Source of the DNA: Arthrobacter woluwensis
Lineage (GTDB): Bacteria; Actinomycetota; Actinomycetes; Actinomycetales; Micrococcaceae
Assembly (NCBI RefSeq): GCF_900105345.1
Contig: NZ_FNSN01000003.1
Coordinates: 558,001-622,000, forward strand
DNA: 64,000 nt
Reading direction: 5' to 3'
This document shows positions 9,181-17,712 of the stretch, in pieces. The position numbers and the translations under genes are program-made. Below the pieces are notes generated by a model that worked only from the letters and a program-made list of their open reading frames with translations, did not search any database and was not told the DNA's origin. Every line of letters starts with the position of its first letter. The first letter of the stretch is position 1.

Positions 9181-9250
9181 CGAGTTCGGGGGTTCGTGCC
9201 GAAAGCACTGGCTGCAACCCGCGCCGCGCGAACGAACCCCCGAACTCGGC
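9181..9250 (+). repeat. 70-bp palindromic repeat, family A (copy 2)
   Basis: Arms GAGTTCGGGGGTTCG and CGAACCCCCGAACTCGG around the conserved interior TGCCGAAAGCACTGGCTGCA. It lies in the 413-bp gap between the DUF559 gene and the MurA-like gene; the remaining gap holds only G-rich sequence and the promoter at 9444. Confidence 0.82.
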
Positions 9251-9443
9251 AGGTGGGGCAACTCGGCGGGTGGGCAGATGGGGCAGACGGGCCGGGAGGG
9301 GGGTGAAGCCGGCAGGTGCGGACACGGGCAGCCGGCCTGAGCTGCTGAGTGGCCCGGACCCGCGGATCGTGACGCGAAACGGCATAGGAAATATCGCACA
9401 ATATGACTTAGGTATCCCATATTCGAGCCGACGGGCCGGTGAT

Positions 9444-9474
9444 TTGCTTCGCGGTAACTCACATCTGATATATT
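9444..9474 (+). promoter_or_regulatory. Likely leaderless promoter of the XRE-MurA gene
   Basis: TTGCTT (9444) and TATATT (9469-9474) with 19 bp between them. The -10 box ends seven bases before ATG 9482, so the transcript should start at or next to the start codon. The AT-rich stretch upstream (9388-9430) repeats ATATTCG/AATATCG, which may be a site for the gene's own HTH domain. Confidence 0.55.
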
Positions 9475-9481
9475 CGTGCTC

Positions 9482-11002
9482 ATGACTGAGACGATGGATC
9501 ACCTGGCTTCCTGGCTTCGCGACGCCCGCAGCGAGAAGGGCTGGACCCAGGGCAAGCTGGCCGAGGAACTCGGCACCAGCCAGAGCGCCGTGGCCCGCAT
9601 GGAGACCGGCAAGCAGAATCTGAGCCTGCGCATGATCCGCCGCCTGGAGGATCTGTTCGAGGCCACGCTCCTCACCCCCGCGCGGCCGCGCGTCACCCAC
9701 CTGCGGGTGGAGGGCGGACATCAGCTCAGCGGAGCGGTGGACGTCAACAGCAGCAAGAACGCCGGCGTCGCGCTTCTGCTGGCCAGCCTCATCAACCGCG
9801 GCACCACCACGCTGCGCCGCCTGGCGCGCATCGAGGAGGTCAACCGGATCGTCGAGGTGCTCGCGAGCATCGGCGTCGAGTGCACCTGGCTCAACGACAA
9901 CGACCTGCAGATCCGCCGCCCCGCCGTCCTGGACCTGGACGCCATGGATGTGGACGCGGCCCGTCGTACCCGCAGCGTCATCATGCTCCTCGGCCCGCTC
10001 CTGGACGAGCGCGAGGAGTACCAGCTGCCCTACGCCGGCGGCTGCGACCTCGGCACCCGCACCGTGGAGCCGCACATGCAGGCGCTGCGTCAGTTCGGGC
10101 TCGCCGTGGAGGCCAAGTCCGGCTTCTACCTGGTCCAGGCCCCCGAGGCCGACAGCAAGGACCGCACCTTCGTGCTGACCGAGCGTGGCGACACCGTCAC
10201 CGAGAACGCCATCATGGCCGCCGCGCACCGCACCGGCACCACCGTGATCCGCAACGCGAGCCCCAACTACATGGTCCAGGACCTCTGCTTCTACCTGCAG
10301 ATGCTGGGCGTGACCATCGAGGGCATCGGCACCACCACGCTGCGCATCACCGGCCGCACCAACATCGACCAGGACATCGAGTACTTCCCGTCCGAGGACC
10401 CGATCGAGGCCATGAGCCTGATCACCGCGGGCATCGTGACGAACTCCGAGGTCACCGTGCGCCGCGTGCCGATCGAGTTCATGGAGATCGAGCTGGCCTT
10501 CCTGCAGCACATGGGCCAGGAGCTGGAGATCTCGGGCGAGTACGTGGCGCGCAACGGCCACACGCGCCTGGTGGACGTCACCACCAAGCCGAGCACGCTG
10601 CACGCCTCCGTGGACAAGATCCACCCCATGCCGTTCCCGGGCATGAACATCGACAACCTGCCGTTCTTCGCGGTCATCGCGGCCAACGCCGAGGGCCAGA
10701 CCATGATCCACGACTGGGTCTACGAGAACCGTGCCATCTACCTGACGGAACTCAACCGCCTCGGTGCCAACGTGCAGCTCCTGGATCCGCACCGCATCTA
10801 CGTCAACGGCCCCACCAAGTGGCGCGCGGCCGAGATCGGCTGCCCGCCGGCTCTCCGCCCGGCGGCCTGCCTGCTGCTGGCGATGCTCGCGGCCCGCGGC
10901 ACCTCGACCCTGCGCAACATCTACGTGATCGAGCGCGGCTACGCGGACCTCGCGGACCGTCTCAACTCCATCGGCGCGCGGATCGAGTACTTCGAGGACT
11001 GA
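9482..11002 (+). CDS. XRE helix-turn-helix fused to MurA-like enolpyruvyl transferase
   Basis: A 506-residue fusion. Residues about 5-60 are an XRE/Cro helix-turn-helix (WTQGKLAEELGTSQSAVARM). From about residue 75 the chain is an EPSP-synthase/MurA fold, the enzyme that adds enolpyruvate to UDP-GlcNAc in peptidoglycan synthesis. The family's substrate motif SSKNAG is present, and the loop that holds the catalytic Cys in MurA reads AGGCDLGTR here, so the Cys is kept. Such MurA paralogues with an HTH occur in some Actinobacteria. The domain pairing suggests an enzyme or sensor that controls cell-wall genes; whether it is catalytic is open. A GTG at 9476 is an alternative start, but the promoter favours 9482. 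Confidence 0.85.
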   Translation: MTETMDHLASWLRDARSEKGWTQGKLAEELGTSQSAVARMETGKQNLSLRMIRRLEDLFEATLLTPARPRVTHLRVEGGHQLSGAVDVNSSKNAGVALLLASLINRGTTTLRRLARIEEVNRIVEVLASIGVECTWLNDNDLQIRRPAVLDLDAMDVDAARRTRSVIMLLGPLLDEREEYQLPYAGGCDLGTRTVEPHMQALRQFGLAVEAKSGFYLVQAPEADSKDRTFVLTERGDTVTENAIMAAAHRTGTTVIRNASPNYMVQDLCFYLQMLGVTIEGIGTTTLRITGRTNIDQDIEYFPSEDPIEAMSLITAGIVTNSEVTVRRVPIEFMEIELAFLQHMGQELEISGEYVARNGHTRLVDVTTKPSTLHASVDKIHPMPFPGMNIDNLPFFAVIAANAEGQTMIHDWVYENRAIYLTELNRLGANVQLLDPHRIYVNGPTKWRAAEIGCPPALRPAACLLLAMLAARGTSTLRNIYVIERGYADLADRLNSIGARIEYFED

Positions 11003-11018
11003 TCCGCCCCCTGCGGTT

Positions 11019-11079
11019 CGCGAGAGAACAGTTGACGCCCCCAAAACCAGGTTTTGGGGGCGTCAACTGTTCTCTCGCG
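11019..11079. repeat. 61-bp perfect palindrome (family B, copy 1), terminator-like
   Basis: Thirty-base arms around a single central A, starting CGCGAGAGAACAGTTGACG and ending in the exact complement. It lies between the MurA-like gene and the DUF308 gene. There is no clear T-run, but the stem should stop or stabilise transcripts. Confidence 0.85.
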
Positions 11080-11123
11080 GGGCCCTCCGCACCGTGGGGG
11101 CGTCCGCCGGGGAGAATGGAAGG

Positions 11124-11711
11124 ATGAGCTCCATCCACCAGCGTTTCTGGACCCTGCCCGGCCTGCTCGGCAAGCACGTCGCTCGTCTGCCCTGGTGGGT
11201 CGTGTTCCTGGTCGGCCTGGCATCCCTGGCGGGTGGTGTCTGGCTGTTCCTGCATCCGCTCGGGGCGCTGACCCGCATCGAGATCTACGCCGGGGCGGGC
11301 TTCGTGCTGTCCGGTCTGGGAGACCTGGCCGACGCCGCGCAGGAGGCCCGGGGCGGAAAGGCGCGACGCCGGCTCTGGCCCTTCCTCCTCGGGCTCGTCT
11401 GGATCGCGGCCGGCCTGGTCGTGCTGCTCATCCCGCTCCCGTCCGCCGTGCTGGTGTACCTGGCGGCTCTGACCTTCGTCTCCAGTGGGGCCACGCGACT
11501 GGTCGAGGTGCTCCGCAACCACTCCGACGCGCCGTGGCAGGACCTTCTCCGGAGCATCCTGGACCTGGTCCTGGCCGCCTTCTGCGCGGTCCTGCCGGGC
11601 ACCGGGACCACCGTGCTGGCCTTCGCGTTCGGCCTGCGCAGCGCCCTGGTCGGCCTGAAGATCGCCGTCCTGTCCGTCACGAAACTGCGCCGGGCCCAGG
11701 CCGCCGCATGA
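11124..11711 (+). CDS. DUF308/HdeD-like membrane protein
   Basis: A 195-residue integral membrane protein with about six hydrophobic segments grouped in pairs, typical of the DUF308 (HdeD-like) family. Representative helices are WWVVFLVGLASLAGGVWLFL and FLLGLVWIAAGLVVLLIPL. The ATG at 11124 follows GGAGAATGGAAGG. Function of the family is poorly known; E. coli HdeD relates to acid stress. The stop overlaps the hrpB start (ATGA), so the two are translated together, though no functional link is known. Confidence 0.82.
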   Translation: MSSIHQRFWTLPGLLGKHVARLPWWVVFLVGLASLAGGVWLFLHPLGALTRIEIYAGAGFVLSGLGDLADAAQEARGGKARRRLWPFLLGLVWIAAGLVVLLIPLPSAVLVYLAALTFVSSGATRLVEVLRNHSDAPWQDLLRSILDLVLAAFCAVLPGTGTTVLAFAFGLRSALVGLKIAVLSVTKLRRAQAAA

Positions 11712-14386
11712 CCGGAGCATCTCTGTTCGACCTTGACGTGATCGGCGCGGGCCTGCCCTTCGCCGCGGCGCTGGGGGAGCTGTCCGCCGCGCTCGGCGGA
11801 CCGGACGGGACCGCTTCCGGCCGGACGGGCGACGACGCCGGGCCCGCCGCGGTCGTCCAGGCGCCGCCCGGGACGGGCAAGACGACCCTCGTCCCGCCTC
11901 TCGTGGCCACCCTCGCCGGTGCGCGGGCCGCGGGGCGGAGCCCGCGCGTCGTCGTGACCCAGCCGAGAAGGGTCGCCGCACGAGCCGCGGCGACGCGCCT
12001 GGCCGCCCTGGACGGGAGCCCGCTGGGACGGACAGTGGGGTTCACGGTCCGTGGCGAACGGCAGGCCGGGCGTGACACGGTCGTGGAGTTCGTGACCCCG
12101 GGCATCCTGCTGCGCCGCCTCCTGGCCGACCCCGCCCTGGACGGGGTGGATGCCGTCGTCCTGGATGAGGTGCACGAACGCGCCCTGGAGAGCGACCTGC
12201 TCTTCGCCATGCTCGCCGAGCTGCGGCAGCTCCGCGACGACCTGATGGTGGTCGCGATGTCCGCCACCCTCGATGCCGCGCGGTTCGCGGAGCTGCTCGG
12301 CGGGGCTGCGGGCGCGGTGCCCGTGGTCGATTGCCCCTCGGCGCTGCATCCGCTCGACGTGGCCTGGAAACCCTCGCCCGTCGCCCGCAGGGACGAACGC
12401 GGCGTGACGAGGGGTTTCCTGGATCACGTGGCCGACACGGCGGCCCGCGAGCACCGGGCCGCGCTCGCCGCCGCCCCGGACGTCGACGCTCTCGTCTTCG
12501 TGCCCGGGGCCTGCGAGGTCAGGCATGTCAGCGAACGGCTCCGTGGCCTGGCTCCCGAGACCGAGGTCCTCGAGCTTCACGGCCAGATCAGCCCCGCGGA
12601 ACAGCAGAGAGCCGTCTCCGGACGCCGACCGGGGGACCGTCCGCGCATCGTCGTGTCCACGTCCCTGGCGGAATCCTCGCTCACGGTTCCCGGTGTGCGC
12701 CTCGTGATCGACTCGTGCCTGAGCCGCGAGCCCCGGAGGGATGCCTCGCGGGGCATGAACGGTCTGGTGACCGTCGCCTGTTCGCGGGCGAGTGCCGAGC
12801 AGCGGGCCGGACGCGCCGCGCGGCAAGGTCCGGGACGTGCTGTGCGCTGCTGCGACGAGCGGGCCTTCGCCGCGGCCCCCGCGCAGCCGACGCCGGAGAT
12901 CGCCGCCGCGGATCTGACGGAGGCCGCCCTCGTCCTGGCCTGCTGGGGCGCGCTCCCGGGAGTGCTCTCCGGCGTGGACGGTCCCGATCGTTTCGCCTTG
13001 CCCGACGCACCTCCGGCGCCGGCTCTGCGCGACGCCCTCGCCACCCTGACAACTCTCGGAGCCGTGACGCCGGACGGCCAGCCGACCGAGGAGGGCCGGA
13101 CCCTCGCCGGGATCCCCGCCGACCCCCGGCTGGGCCGGGCCCTCCTCGAAGGCGCGGCGCTCCTGGGCGCCCGGCCTGCGGCGGAGGCCGTGGCCCTCGT
13201 GGCGAGGGAGTTCCGGGCGCCGGGCGCCGACCTAGGCAGACTCCTGAGCGGGCTGCGCTCCGGGCAAGACCCGCAAGCGCGGGCCTGGAAGGACGAAGTC
13301 CGCCGCTTCGAGCGCATCGCCGACTCCTCACGCGCGACGACGCCGGCCCCCGCCCGGCCGGTGCCGCGCGGGGAAGAGGTGGGCGCCGTCGTCGCGCTGG
13401 CCTTCCCGGCGCAGGTGGCGCGCAGGGTGCCGGGCGAGCGGGAGGTCTACCTGCTGGCCTCCGGGACCCGGGCGGCCCTGCCGTCGGGGAGCCCGCTCTC
13501 GGGGCACGAGTGGCTCGCCGTGGCGGAGGCGAGCCGAGCCGGTGGCAGAGAGGCCGCCGGGACCGGTGCCGTGATCCGTGCGGCCGCAGGGATCTCCGGG
13601 GAGACCGCGGCGCTCGCGGCGTCGCATCTGCTGGCCGATGGCGTGGAGGCGTCCTTCGACGGCGGCCGAGTGGCCGCGCGGAAGGTGTCCCGGCTGGGGG
13701 CGATCGTGCTGTCCTCGACGCCTGTGAAGCCCGGTCCCCGGGAGGGGCATGCCGCGGTCCTCCGGGCTCTGGAACGGGACGGGCTGGACGCCATCGGCTT
13801 CCCCGGCCCGGCGGATGCGCTGCGGCGGAGGCTCGCGCTGTTGCACCGTGTGCTGGGGGATCCGTGGCCGGACATGTCGTCGGCGGCGCTCCTGGCCCGC
13901 GCCGACGAGTGGCTGGGCCCGGACCTCGACGCGCTCGCCGGCGGGGCGTCCGTGAAGGGACTGCCGCTCGTGGACGCCTTGCGCCGGCTGCTGCCGTGGC
14001 CCGAGGCCGTCCGGCTGGAGGAGCTGGTTCCCGCGGAGCTCGAGGTGCCGAGCGGACGCCGGGTGCGCCTCGAGTATCCGGAGGTCGAGGAGGCCCCGGA
14101 CGACGGCGCTCCCGTGCCGCAGCCGGTGGTCGCCGTGAAGCTGCAGGAGTGCTTCGGCTGGGCCGAGACGCCGCGGCTCGTGGACGGGCGGGTGCCCGTG
14201 GTGTTCCATCTGCTGTCTCCGGCGGGGCGGCCGCTGGCCGTGACGGCGGACCTGGCGTCGTTCTGGTCCGGTCCGTATGCGCAGGTCAGGGCCGAGATGC
14301 GGGGGCGGTACCCGAAGCATCCCTGGCCGGAGGACCCGTGGGCCGCCGTCGCGACCGCCCGCACCAAGAACCGGATGGGCGGGTAG
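11708..14386 (+). CDS. hrpB: ATP-dependent RNA helicase HrpB
   Basis: DExH-box superfamily 2 helicase, 892 residues, slightly longer than the roughly 810 of E. coli HrpB. Motifs in order: Walker A APPGTGKTT (about residue 52), QPRRVAARAA (motif Ia), DEVHER (motif II), SATLDAARF (motif III) and a conserved C-terminal helicase lobe with STSLAESSLTVPGVR and QRAGRAARQGPGR. The C-terminal third matches the HrpB-specific domain. It is probably involved in RNA remodelling, although bacterial HrpB has no firmly fixed role. Start ATG overlaps the DUF308 gene. It ends two bases before the stop of the convergent epimerase gene. Confidence 0.94.
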   Translation: MTGASLFDLDVIGAGLPFAAALGELSAALGGPDGTASGRTGDDAGPAAVVQAPPGTGKTTLVPPLVATLAGARAAGRSPRVVVTQPRRVAARAAATRLAALDGSPLGRTVGFTVRGERQAGRDTVVEFVTPGILLRRLLADPALDGVDAVVLDEVHERALESDLLFAMLAELRQLRDDLMVVAMSATLDAARFAELLGGAAGAVPVVDCPSALHPLDVAWKPSPVARRDERGVTRGFLDHVADTAAREHRAALAAAPDVDALVFVPGACEVRHVSERLRGLAPETEVLELHGQISPAEQQRAVSGRRPGDRPRIVVSTSLAESSLTVPGVRLVIDSCLSREPRRDASRGMNGLVTVACSRASAEQRAGRAARQGPGRAVRCCDERAFAAAPAQPTPEIAAADLTEAALVLACWGALPGVLSGVDGPDRFALPDAPPAPALRDALATLTTLGAVTPDGQPTEEGRTLAGIPADPRLGRALLEGAALLGARPAAEAVALVAREFRAPGADLGRLLSGLRSGQDPQARAWKDEVRRFERIADSSRATTPAPARPVPRGEEVGAVVALAFPAQVARRVPGEREVYLLASGTRAALPSGSPLSGHEWLAVAEASRAGGREAAGTGAVIRAAAGISGETAALAASHLLADGVEASFDGGRVAARKVSRLGAIVLSSTPVKPGPREGHAAVLRALERDGLDAIGFPGPADALRRRLALLHRVLGDPWPDMSSAALLARADEWLGPDLDALAGGASVKGLPLVDALRRLLPWPEAVRLEELVPAELEVPSGRRVRLEYPEVEEAPDDGAPVPQPVVAVKLQECFGWAETPRLVDGRVPVVFHLLSPAGRPLAVTADLASFWSGPYAQVRAEMRGRYPKHPWPEDPWAAVATARTKNRMGG

Positions 14387-14388
14387 GG

Positions 14389-15330
14389 TCAGCCAGCCTG
14401 CGCGGCGTCGTGTTCGCGCTGGATGGCCCGCAGGCCTTCCTGGTACGTGGTCACCGGGAAGTCCGGGAAGCGCGTCTGGAACTTGGTGGAGTCGAAGAGG
14501 TTGTCGTGCCGGTAGCGGGGCAGGAGTTCGCGGATCTCGCGGGCCTGGGCGTTGACGACGCCGGCGGCGCGGAGCACCCATTCCGGCGCCACCGTGTACC
14601 CGGGGTTCCGCCCGAACACCTGCGCCGCCTCCGTGATGAACTCGCGATAGGTGGGGTGCTGGTCGTCGACGGGGAGGTGCCAGGTCTGGCCGTACGCGTC
14701 GTCGGCGTTGCCGAGCGCGGCGAGGGCGCGACTCGCGTCCGGAGTCCAGATGAGGCTGCGGCGCCGGTCGTCCCGGACCGGGACCACGGGCTTCCGGCCG
14801 GCCTTCAGGCGGTCGATGACCAGGGTGTTCGTGAAGCCCTGGGTGCGGCCGGGTCCGTAGAACTCGGGGGCGCGGGCGATCAGCACGGGGATGTCGCCGC
14901 GGTCCATCTCCGCGAGGACCATCTCGGCCATGGCCGCGCGGACCCGGCCCTTCGCCCCGACCGGCTCGAACGGGGTGTCCTCGGTCTGGACCCGCGCGTC
15001 CTGCGGGTACATGTAGGTGTTGTCGAAGTAGGCGAACCGTGCCCCGGCGGCGCGGGAGGCGTCCAGGGCGTTCCGGAGCATGGTGGGGAACTGGGCTTCC
15101 CACAGCGCCGTGTCGGCGGGCAGTCCCGCCGTGAAGTAGACGGTCTCACTGCCCGCGACGGCGGCGTGCGTCTGCTCCGCGTCCAGGAGGTCGGCCCGCT
15201 GGACGGTGTCCGTGGCATTGACCTTCCGCGGATTGCGGCTCACCAGTCGCAGGTCCGTGGTGTGGGCCCGGTGGAGCTCGCGAGCCAGCTCGACTGCGAT
15301 CTGCCCGCTCGCCCCCAGGATCGTCTGCAT
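14389..15330 (-). CDS. NAD(P)-dependent epimerase/NmrA-like dehydrogenase
   Basis: Cytosolic atypical short-chain reductase, 313 residues. It opens with a nucleotide-binding loop ILGASGQIAVELA (GxxGxxA form) and later has a Rossmann core with YFDNTYMYP and ARAPEFYGPG, as in the NAD-epimerase/dehydratase family. ATG 15330 (MQTILGA) puts the dinucleotide motif at the expected distance from the N-terminus. It is divergent from a TetR gene with 110 bp between the starts, so TetR control is likely. The substrate is unknown. Confidence 0.86.
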   Translation of the reverse strand: MQTILGASGQIAVELARELHRAHTTDLRLVSRNPRKVNATDTVQRADLLDAEQTHAAVAGSETVYFTAGLPADTALWEAQFPTMLRNALDASRAAGARFAYFDNTYMYPQDARVQTEDTPFEPVGAKGRVRAAMAEMVLAEMDRGDIPVLIARAPEFYGPGRTQGFTNTLVIDRLKAGRKPVVPVRDDRRRSLIWTPDASRALAALGNADDAYGQTWHLPVDDQHPTYREFITEAAQVFGRNPGYTVAPEWVLRAAGVVNAQAREIRELLPRYRHDNLFDSTKFQTRFPDFPVTTYQEGLRAIQREHDAAQAG

Positions 15331-15410
15331 CGTTTCCGCCTTTCGTCCGGCCGCCATCCGCCAGTTCGGTGGATGCGCAGTGCTGCCGCAGTGAGGTAAT
15401 GTTGTCACTG

Positions 15411-15448
15411 CATACATCAGCGTACGAGTGGAAGTGTTCAGTGTCAAC
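15411..15448. promoter_or_regulatory. Candidate TetR operator in a divergent promoter region
   Basis: Separated inverted repeat GTTGTCACTG (15411) and CAGTGTCAAC (15439) with one mismatch, spanning the start of the TetR gene and facing the epimerase promoter. Confidence 0.4.
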
Positions 15449-16037
15449 TTTGGAGAAGAGCTACCATCACGGGGACCTGCGCGCCGCGCTCCTGAAGGCC
15501 GCGATCGAGCTGCTGGAGTCCGGGGAGCCGTTCTCCATGCGGGCGGTCGCCCGTCGCGCGGGGGTCTCGCAGACCGCGCCCTACCGTCACTTCGCGGACC
15601 GGAAAGCGCTCGACGGCGCCGTCGCCGTCGCGGGCTTCCGGGATCTGACGGCGGATCTCGCCGCGGCGCTGGAGGCCGCTCCCGAAGGGGCGGCGCCCGC
15701 CGACATCCTCGGCGGCCTCGGCGTGGCCTATGTCTTCTTCGCGCTCAAGCGCCCCGCGGAGTTCCGGATCATGTTCGGCAATGAATGCGACGACGCCGAC
15801 GACGACCGCGTCCTCGCCGCCGCGCAGCTGCACGCGGTCCTGGACGACGTCCTGGCCGGCATGTTCCCGCAGGCCGACGTCCCGAATCTGTCCGTCGCCT
15901 TCTGGGGCATGGCCCACGGCCTGGCGTTCCTGCATCTGGACGGCAAGCTCCGCCCGGAGAATCTCGACGACGTCGAAGCGCGCGTGCGTGCCGCGATCGC
16001 CGCGGTGCTGGGCCTGGGAGCGCCCGCCCCGAGATGA
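15441..16037 (+). CDS. TetR-family regulator (TetR_C_13/WHG type)
   Basis: Repressor of 198 residues beginning with GTG (MSTLEKSYHHGDLRAALL in sequence). The early YHHGDLR motif and the HTH SMRAVARRAGVSQTAPYRHF (residues about 33-55) are typical of this TetR subgroup with a WHG C-terminal domain. GTG 15441 was chosen because family members start immediately before the SYHHGDLR motif. It is divergent from the epimerase gene and followed, after a palindromic element, by a DJ-1/PfpI gene. An electrophile or redox stress role fits these neighbours but is inference. Confidence 0.88.
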   Translation: MSTLEKSYHHGDLRAALLKAAIELLESGEPFSMRAVARRAGVSQTAPYRHFADRKALDGAVAVAGFRDLTADLAAALEAAPEGAAPADILGGLGVAYVFFALKRPAEFRIMFGNECDDADDDRVLAAAQLHAVLDDVLAGMFPQADVPNLSVAFWGMAHGLAFLHLDGKLRPENLDDVEARVRAAIAAVLGLGAPAPR

Positions 16038-16065
16038 CACCCCGCCGTCGCGCGTCCACACCCGC

Positions 16066-16135
16066 TGAGTTCGGGGGTTCGCGCCGAGAGCACAGCCTGC
16101 AACCCTCGGCGCCGGAACGAACCCCCGAACTCGGC
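16066..16135 (+). repeat. 70-bp palindromic repeat, family A (copy 3)
   Basis: Arms TGAGTTCGGGGGTTCG and CGAACCCCCGAACTCGG, interior CGCCGAGAGCACAGCCTGCA, clearly the same family as 8035 and 9181. It separates the TetR gene from the DJ-1-like gene and makes simple co-transcription less likely. Confidence 0.8.
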
Positions 16136-16175
16136 GACAAGCTCCTCCGAAGAAGATCACCAGGAAGAAGGAATC

Positions 16176-16856
16176 ATGACCCGCATCCTGCACGTTGTCA
16201 CCAATGTCAGCCACTACGACGATCCGGAGCACCCCACCGGCCTCTGGCTCTCCGAACTCACGCACGCCTGGGAGGTGTTCGAAGAGCACGGCTACGAGCA
16301 GGTCATCGTCAGCCCTCAGGGCGGGAAGGTGCCGCTGGAGCCGCGCTCGCTGAAGTTCCCGAGCTATGACAAGTCCGCGAAGGCCTGGCACGCCGATCCG
16401 GAGCGGATGGCTCTGCTGGAGAACACGCTCAGCCCCGATCAGGTGAACACGGAGGACTTCGACGCGATCTACTTCACCGGCGGGCACGCGGTCATGTACG
16501 ACTTCCCGGACAGCGAAGGCCTGCAACGCCTCACCCGCGAGCTGTGGGAGCAGAGCAAGGTCGTCTCCTCGGTGTGCCACGGCTACTGCGGTCTGCTCAA
16601 CGTCCGTCTCACGGACGGGAGCCTGCTGGTCGACGGCAAGCACCTCACGGGTTTCGCCTGGCAGGAGGAGGTCCTCGCGCGGGTCGACAAGCTCGTGCCG
16701 TACAACGTGGAGGAGGAGATGAAGAAGCGCGGCGCCCTGTACCAGAAGGCCAAGCTGCCGTTCGTCTCCTACGCCGTGACCGACGGCAAACTCGTCACCG
16801 GCCAGAACCCCGGTTCTGCGAAGGAGACCGCCCAGAAGGTGGTCGCGCAGCTCTGA
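16176..16856 (+). CDS. DJ-1/PfpI (Hsp31-like) family protein
   Basis: Class I glutamine-amidotransferase-like protein of 226 residues. The nucleophile elbow is SVCHGYCGLL (Cys about residue 130, followed by His), and the acidic partner is in the N-terminal part (LWLSELTHAWEVFEEHGYE). This arrangement matches Hsp31-type glyoxalase III/deglycase proteins that handle methylglyoxal. The ATG follows GGAAGAAGGAATC. Nearby oxidoreductase and TetR genes suggest a reactive-carbonyl response, which is inference. Confidence 0.88.
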   Translation: MTRILHVVTNVSHYDDPEHPTGLWLSELTHAWEVFEEHGYEQVIVSPQGGKVPLEPRSLKFPSYDKSAKAWHADPERMALLENTLSPDQVNTEDFDAIYFTGGHAVMYDFPDSEGLQRLTRELWEQSKVVSSVCHGYCGLLNVRLTDGSLLVDGKHLTGFAWQEEVLARVDKLVPYNVEEEMKKRGALYQKAKLPFVSYAVTDGKLVTGQNPGSAKETAQKVVAQL

Positions 16857-16907
16857 GGAGGGGCTGGTCTTCGACGGCGCCGACGGCGGGGCCGCCCCCG
16901 CCGCAGG

Positions 16908-17567
16908 TCAGCGGGCGAGGAGGGCCGTCAGCGCCGCCATGATCGCCGCGACCGCGATGCCGATCAGCACCGGACCGACCCAGGCCCCGGCCGGCACGGC
17001 GAGTCCCCGCTGCACGCGGCTGAGGCGGGCGAGGGCCGGGTCGGAACCCGCGTTCGCGTGGTCGTCCGGCGTGGCGAAGGGGTCGATGACCGCGACCGCC
17101 GGGTCGGCGGGGCTCAGGCGGAGCCACGCGCCGCTGGAGGGCTGCGGCGAAGCCGTCACGGGGAGCCGGACTGCGACGGGAAGGACGCCCCGTTCGGGGG
17201 TGTTCGCCGTGAAGAGCGCCGTCGTGAACGGCGCACGCCGTCGTGCCGGCATGACGCGCACGAGAACCGCCGGCACCGCCGGCCACGCAGTGGACCCTGG
17301 GCCGGTTGAGGCGGCGGTGCCGCAGTCATCCAGTCGCCGCTGCAAACGCCGCTCTTCCGAAGCCATCAGCGGGATGAGCACCGCCATGATCACCGTCGAG
17401 AAGGCGGCGGAGAGTCCGAACAGCACGGGCGAGGCGGCGTTGCTGCTCTGCCGGTTCAGGCCCAGCAGAAGTCCGACGAATCCACCGAGCACCAGCCCCG
17501 CGGCGATCGACAGGCACAGCAGGGAGATGCGGAAGACGCGGCGCTGACGCTCTGGAATGGTCTGCAT
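16908..17567 (-). CDS. Hypothetical membrane protein
   Basis: 219 residues, no family recognised. Two hydrophobic helices lie near the N-terminus (LLCLSIAAGLVLGGFVGLLL and VLFGLSAAFSTVIMAVLIPL) and one at the very C-terminus (WVGPVLIGIAVAAIMAALTA). Between them lies an approximately 120-residue soluble segment with Pro and Ser patches that could be a small beta-rich extracytoplasmic or cytosolic domain. ATG 17567 avoids an unusual upstream extension. It is convergent with the DJ-1-like gene and transcribed in the same direction as CsbD after that gene's terminator. Confidence 0.68.
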   Translation of the reverse strand: MQTIPERQRRVFRISLLCLSIAAGLVLGGFVGLLLGLNRQSSNAASPVLFGLSAAFSTVIMAVLIPLMASEERRLQRRLDDCGTAASTGPGSTAWPAVPAVLVRVMPARRRAPFTTALFTANTPERGVLPVAVRLPVTASPQPSSGAWLRLSPADPAVAVIDPFATPDDHANAGSDPALARLSRVQRGLAVPAGAWVGPVLIGIAVAAIMAALTALLAR

Positions 17568-17644
17568 GGCGACAGTGTATCCAGTCGATGGGCTAATCCG
17601 ATGAATCCGGCTGGGCCCATCGGCGGGGACCCTCCCGGACATGA

Positions 17645-17673
17645 CTGTGGCCCGGGCATCGCCCGGGCCACAG
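17645..17673 (-). terminator. Hairpin terminator of the CsbD gene
   Basis: Perfect stem CTGTGGCCCGGGC / GCCCGGGCCACAG with a three-base loop, 40 bp past the CsbD stop. Confidence 0.75.
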
Positions 17674-17712
17674 CCTGCATGTCGCGAGTGGCGGAAGCCC
17701 GCCGTCGGGAAG

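Noticed and set aside
5800..9483. Very long open frame on the minus strand opposite ykoD/ykoC and the DUF559 gene
   Set aside because: It is antisense to genes with clear ABC, EcfT and nuclease motifs; its translation is Arg/Pro/Ser-rich without domains, as expected for high-GC shadow frames.
11019..11079. Attachment site or IS end at the perfect palindrome
   Set aside because: No integrase or transposase and no target duplication; other copies of family B lie at gene ends, favouring a terminator-type element.
12331..15399. Thousand-codon frame on the plus strand overlapping hrpB and the epimerase
   Set aside because: Out-of-frame shadow of hrpB; Arg/Gly-rich with no motif and crosses two well-supported genes.
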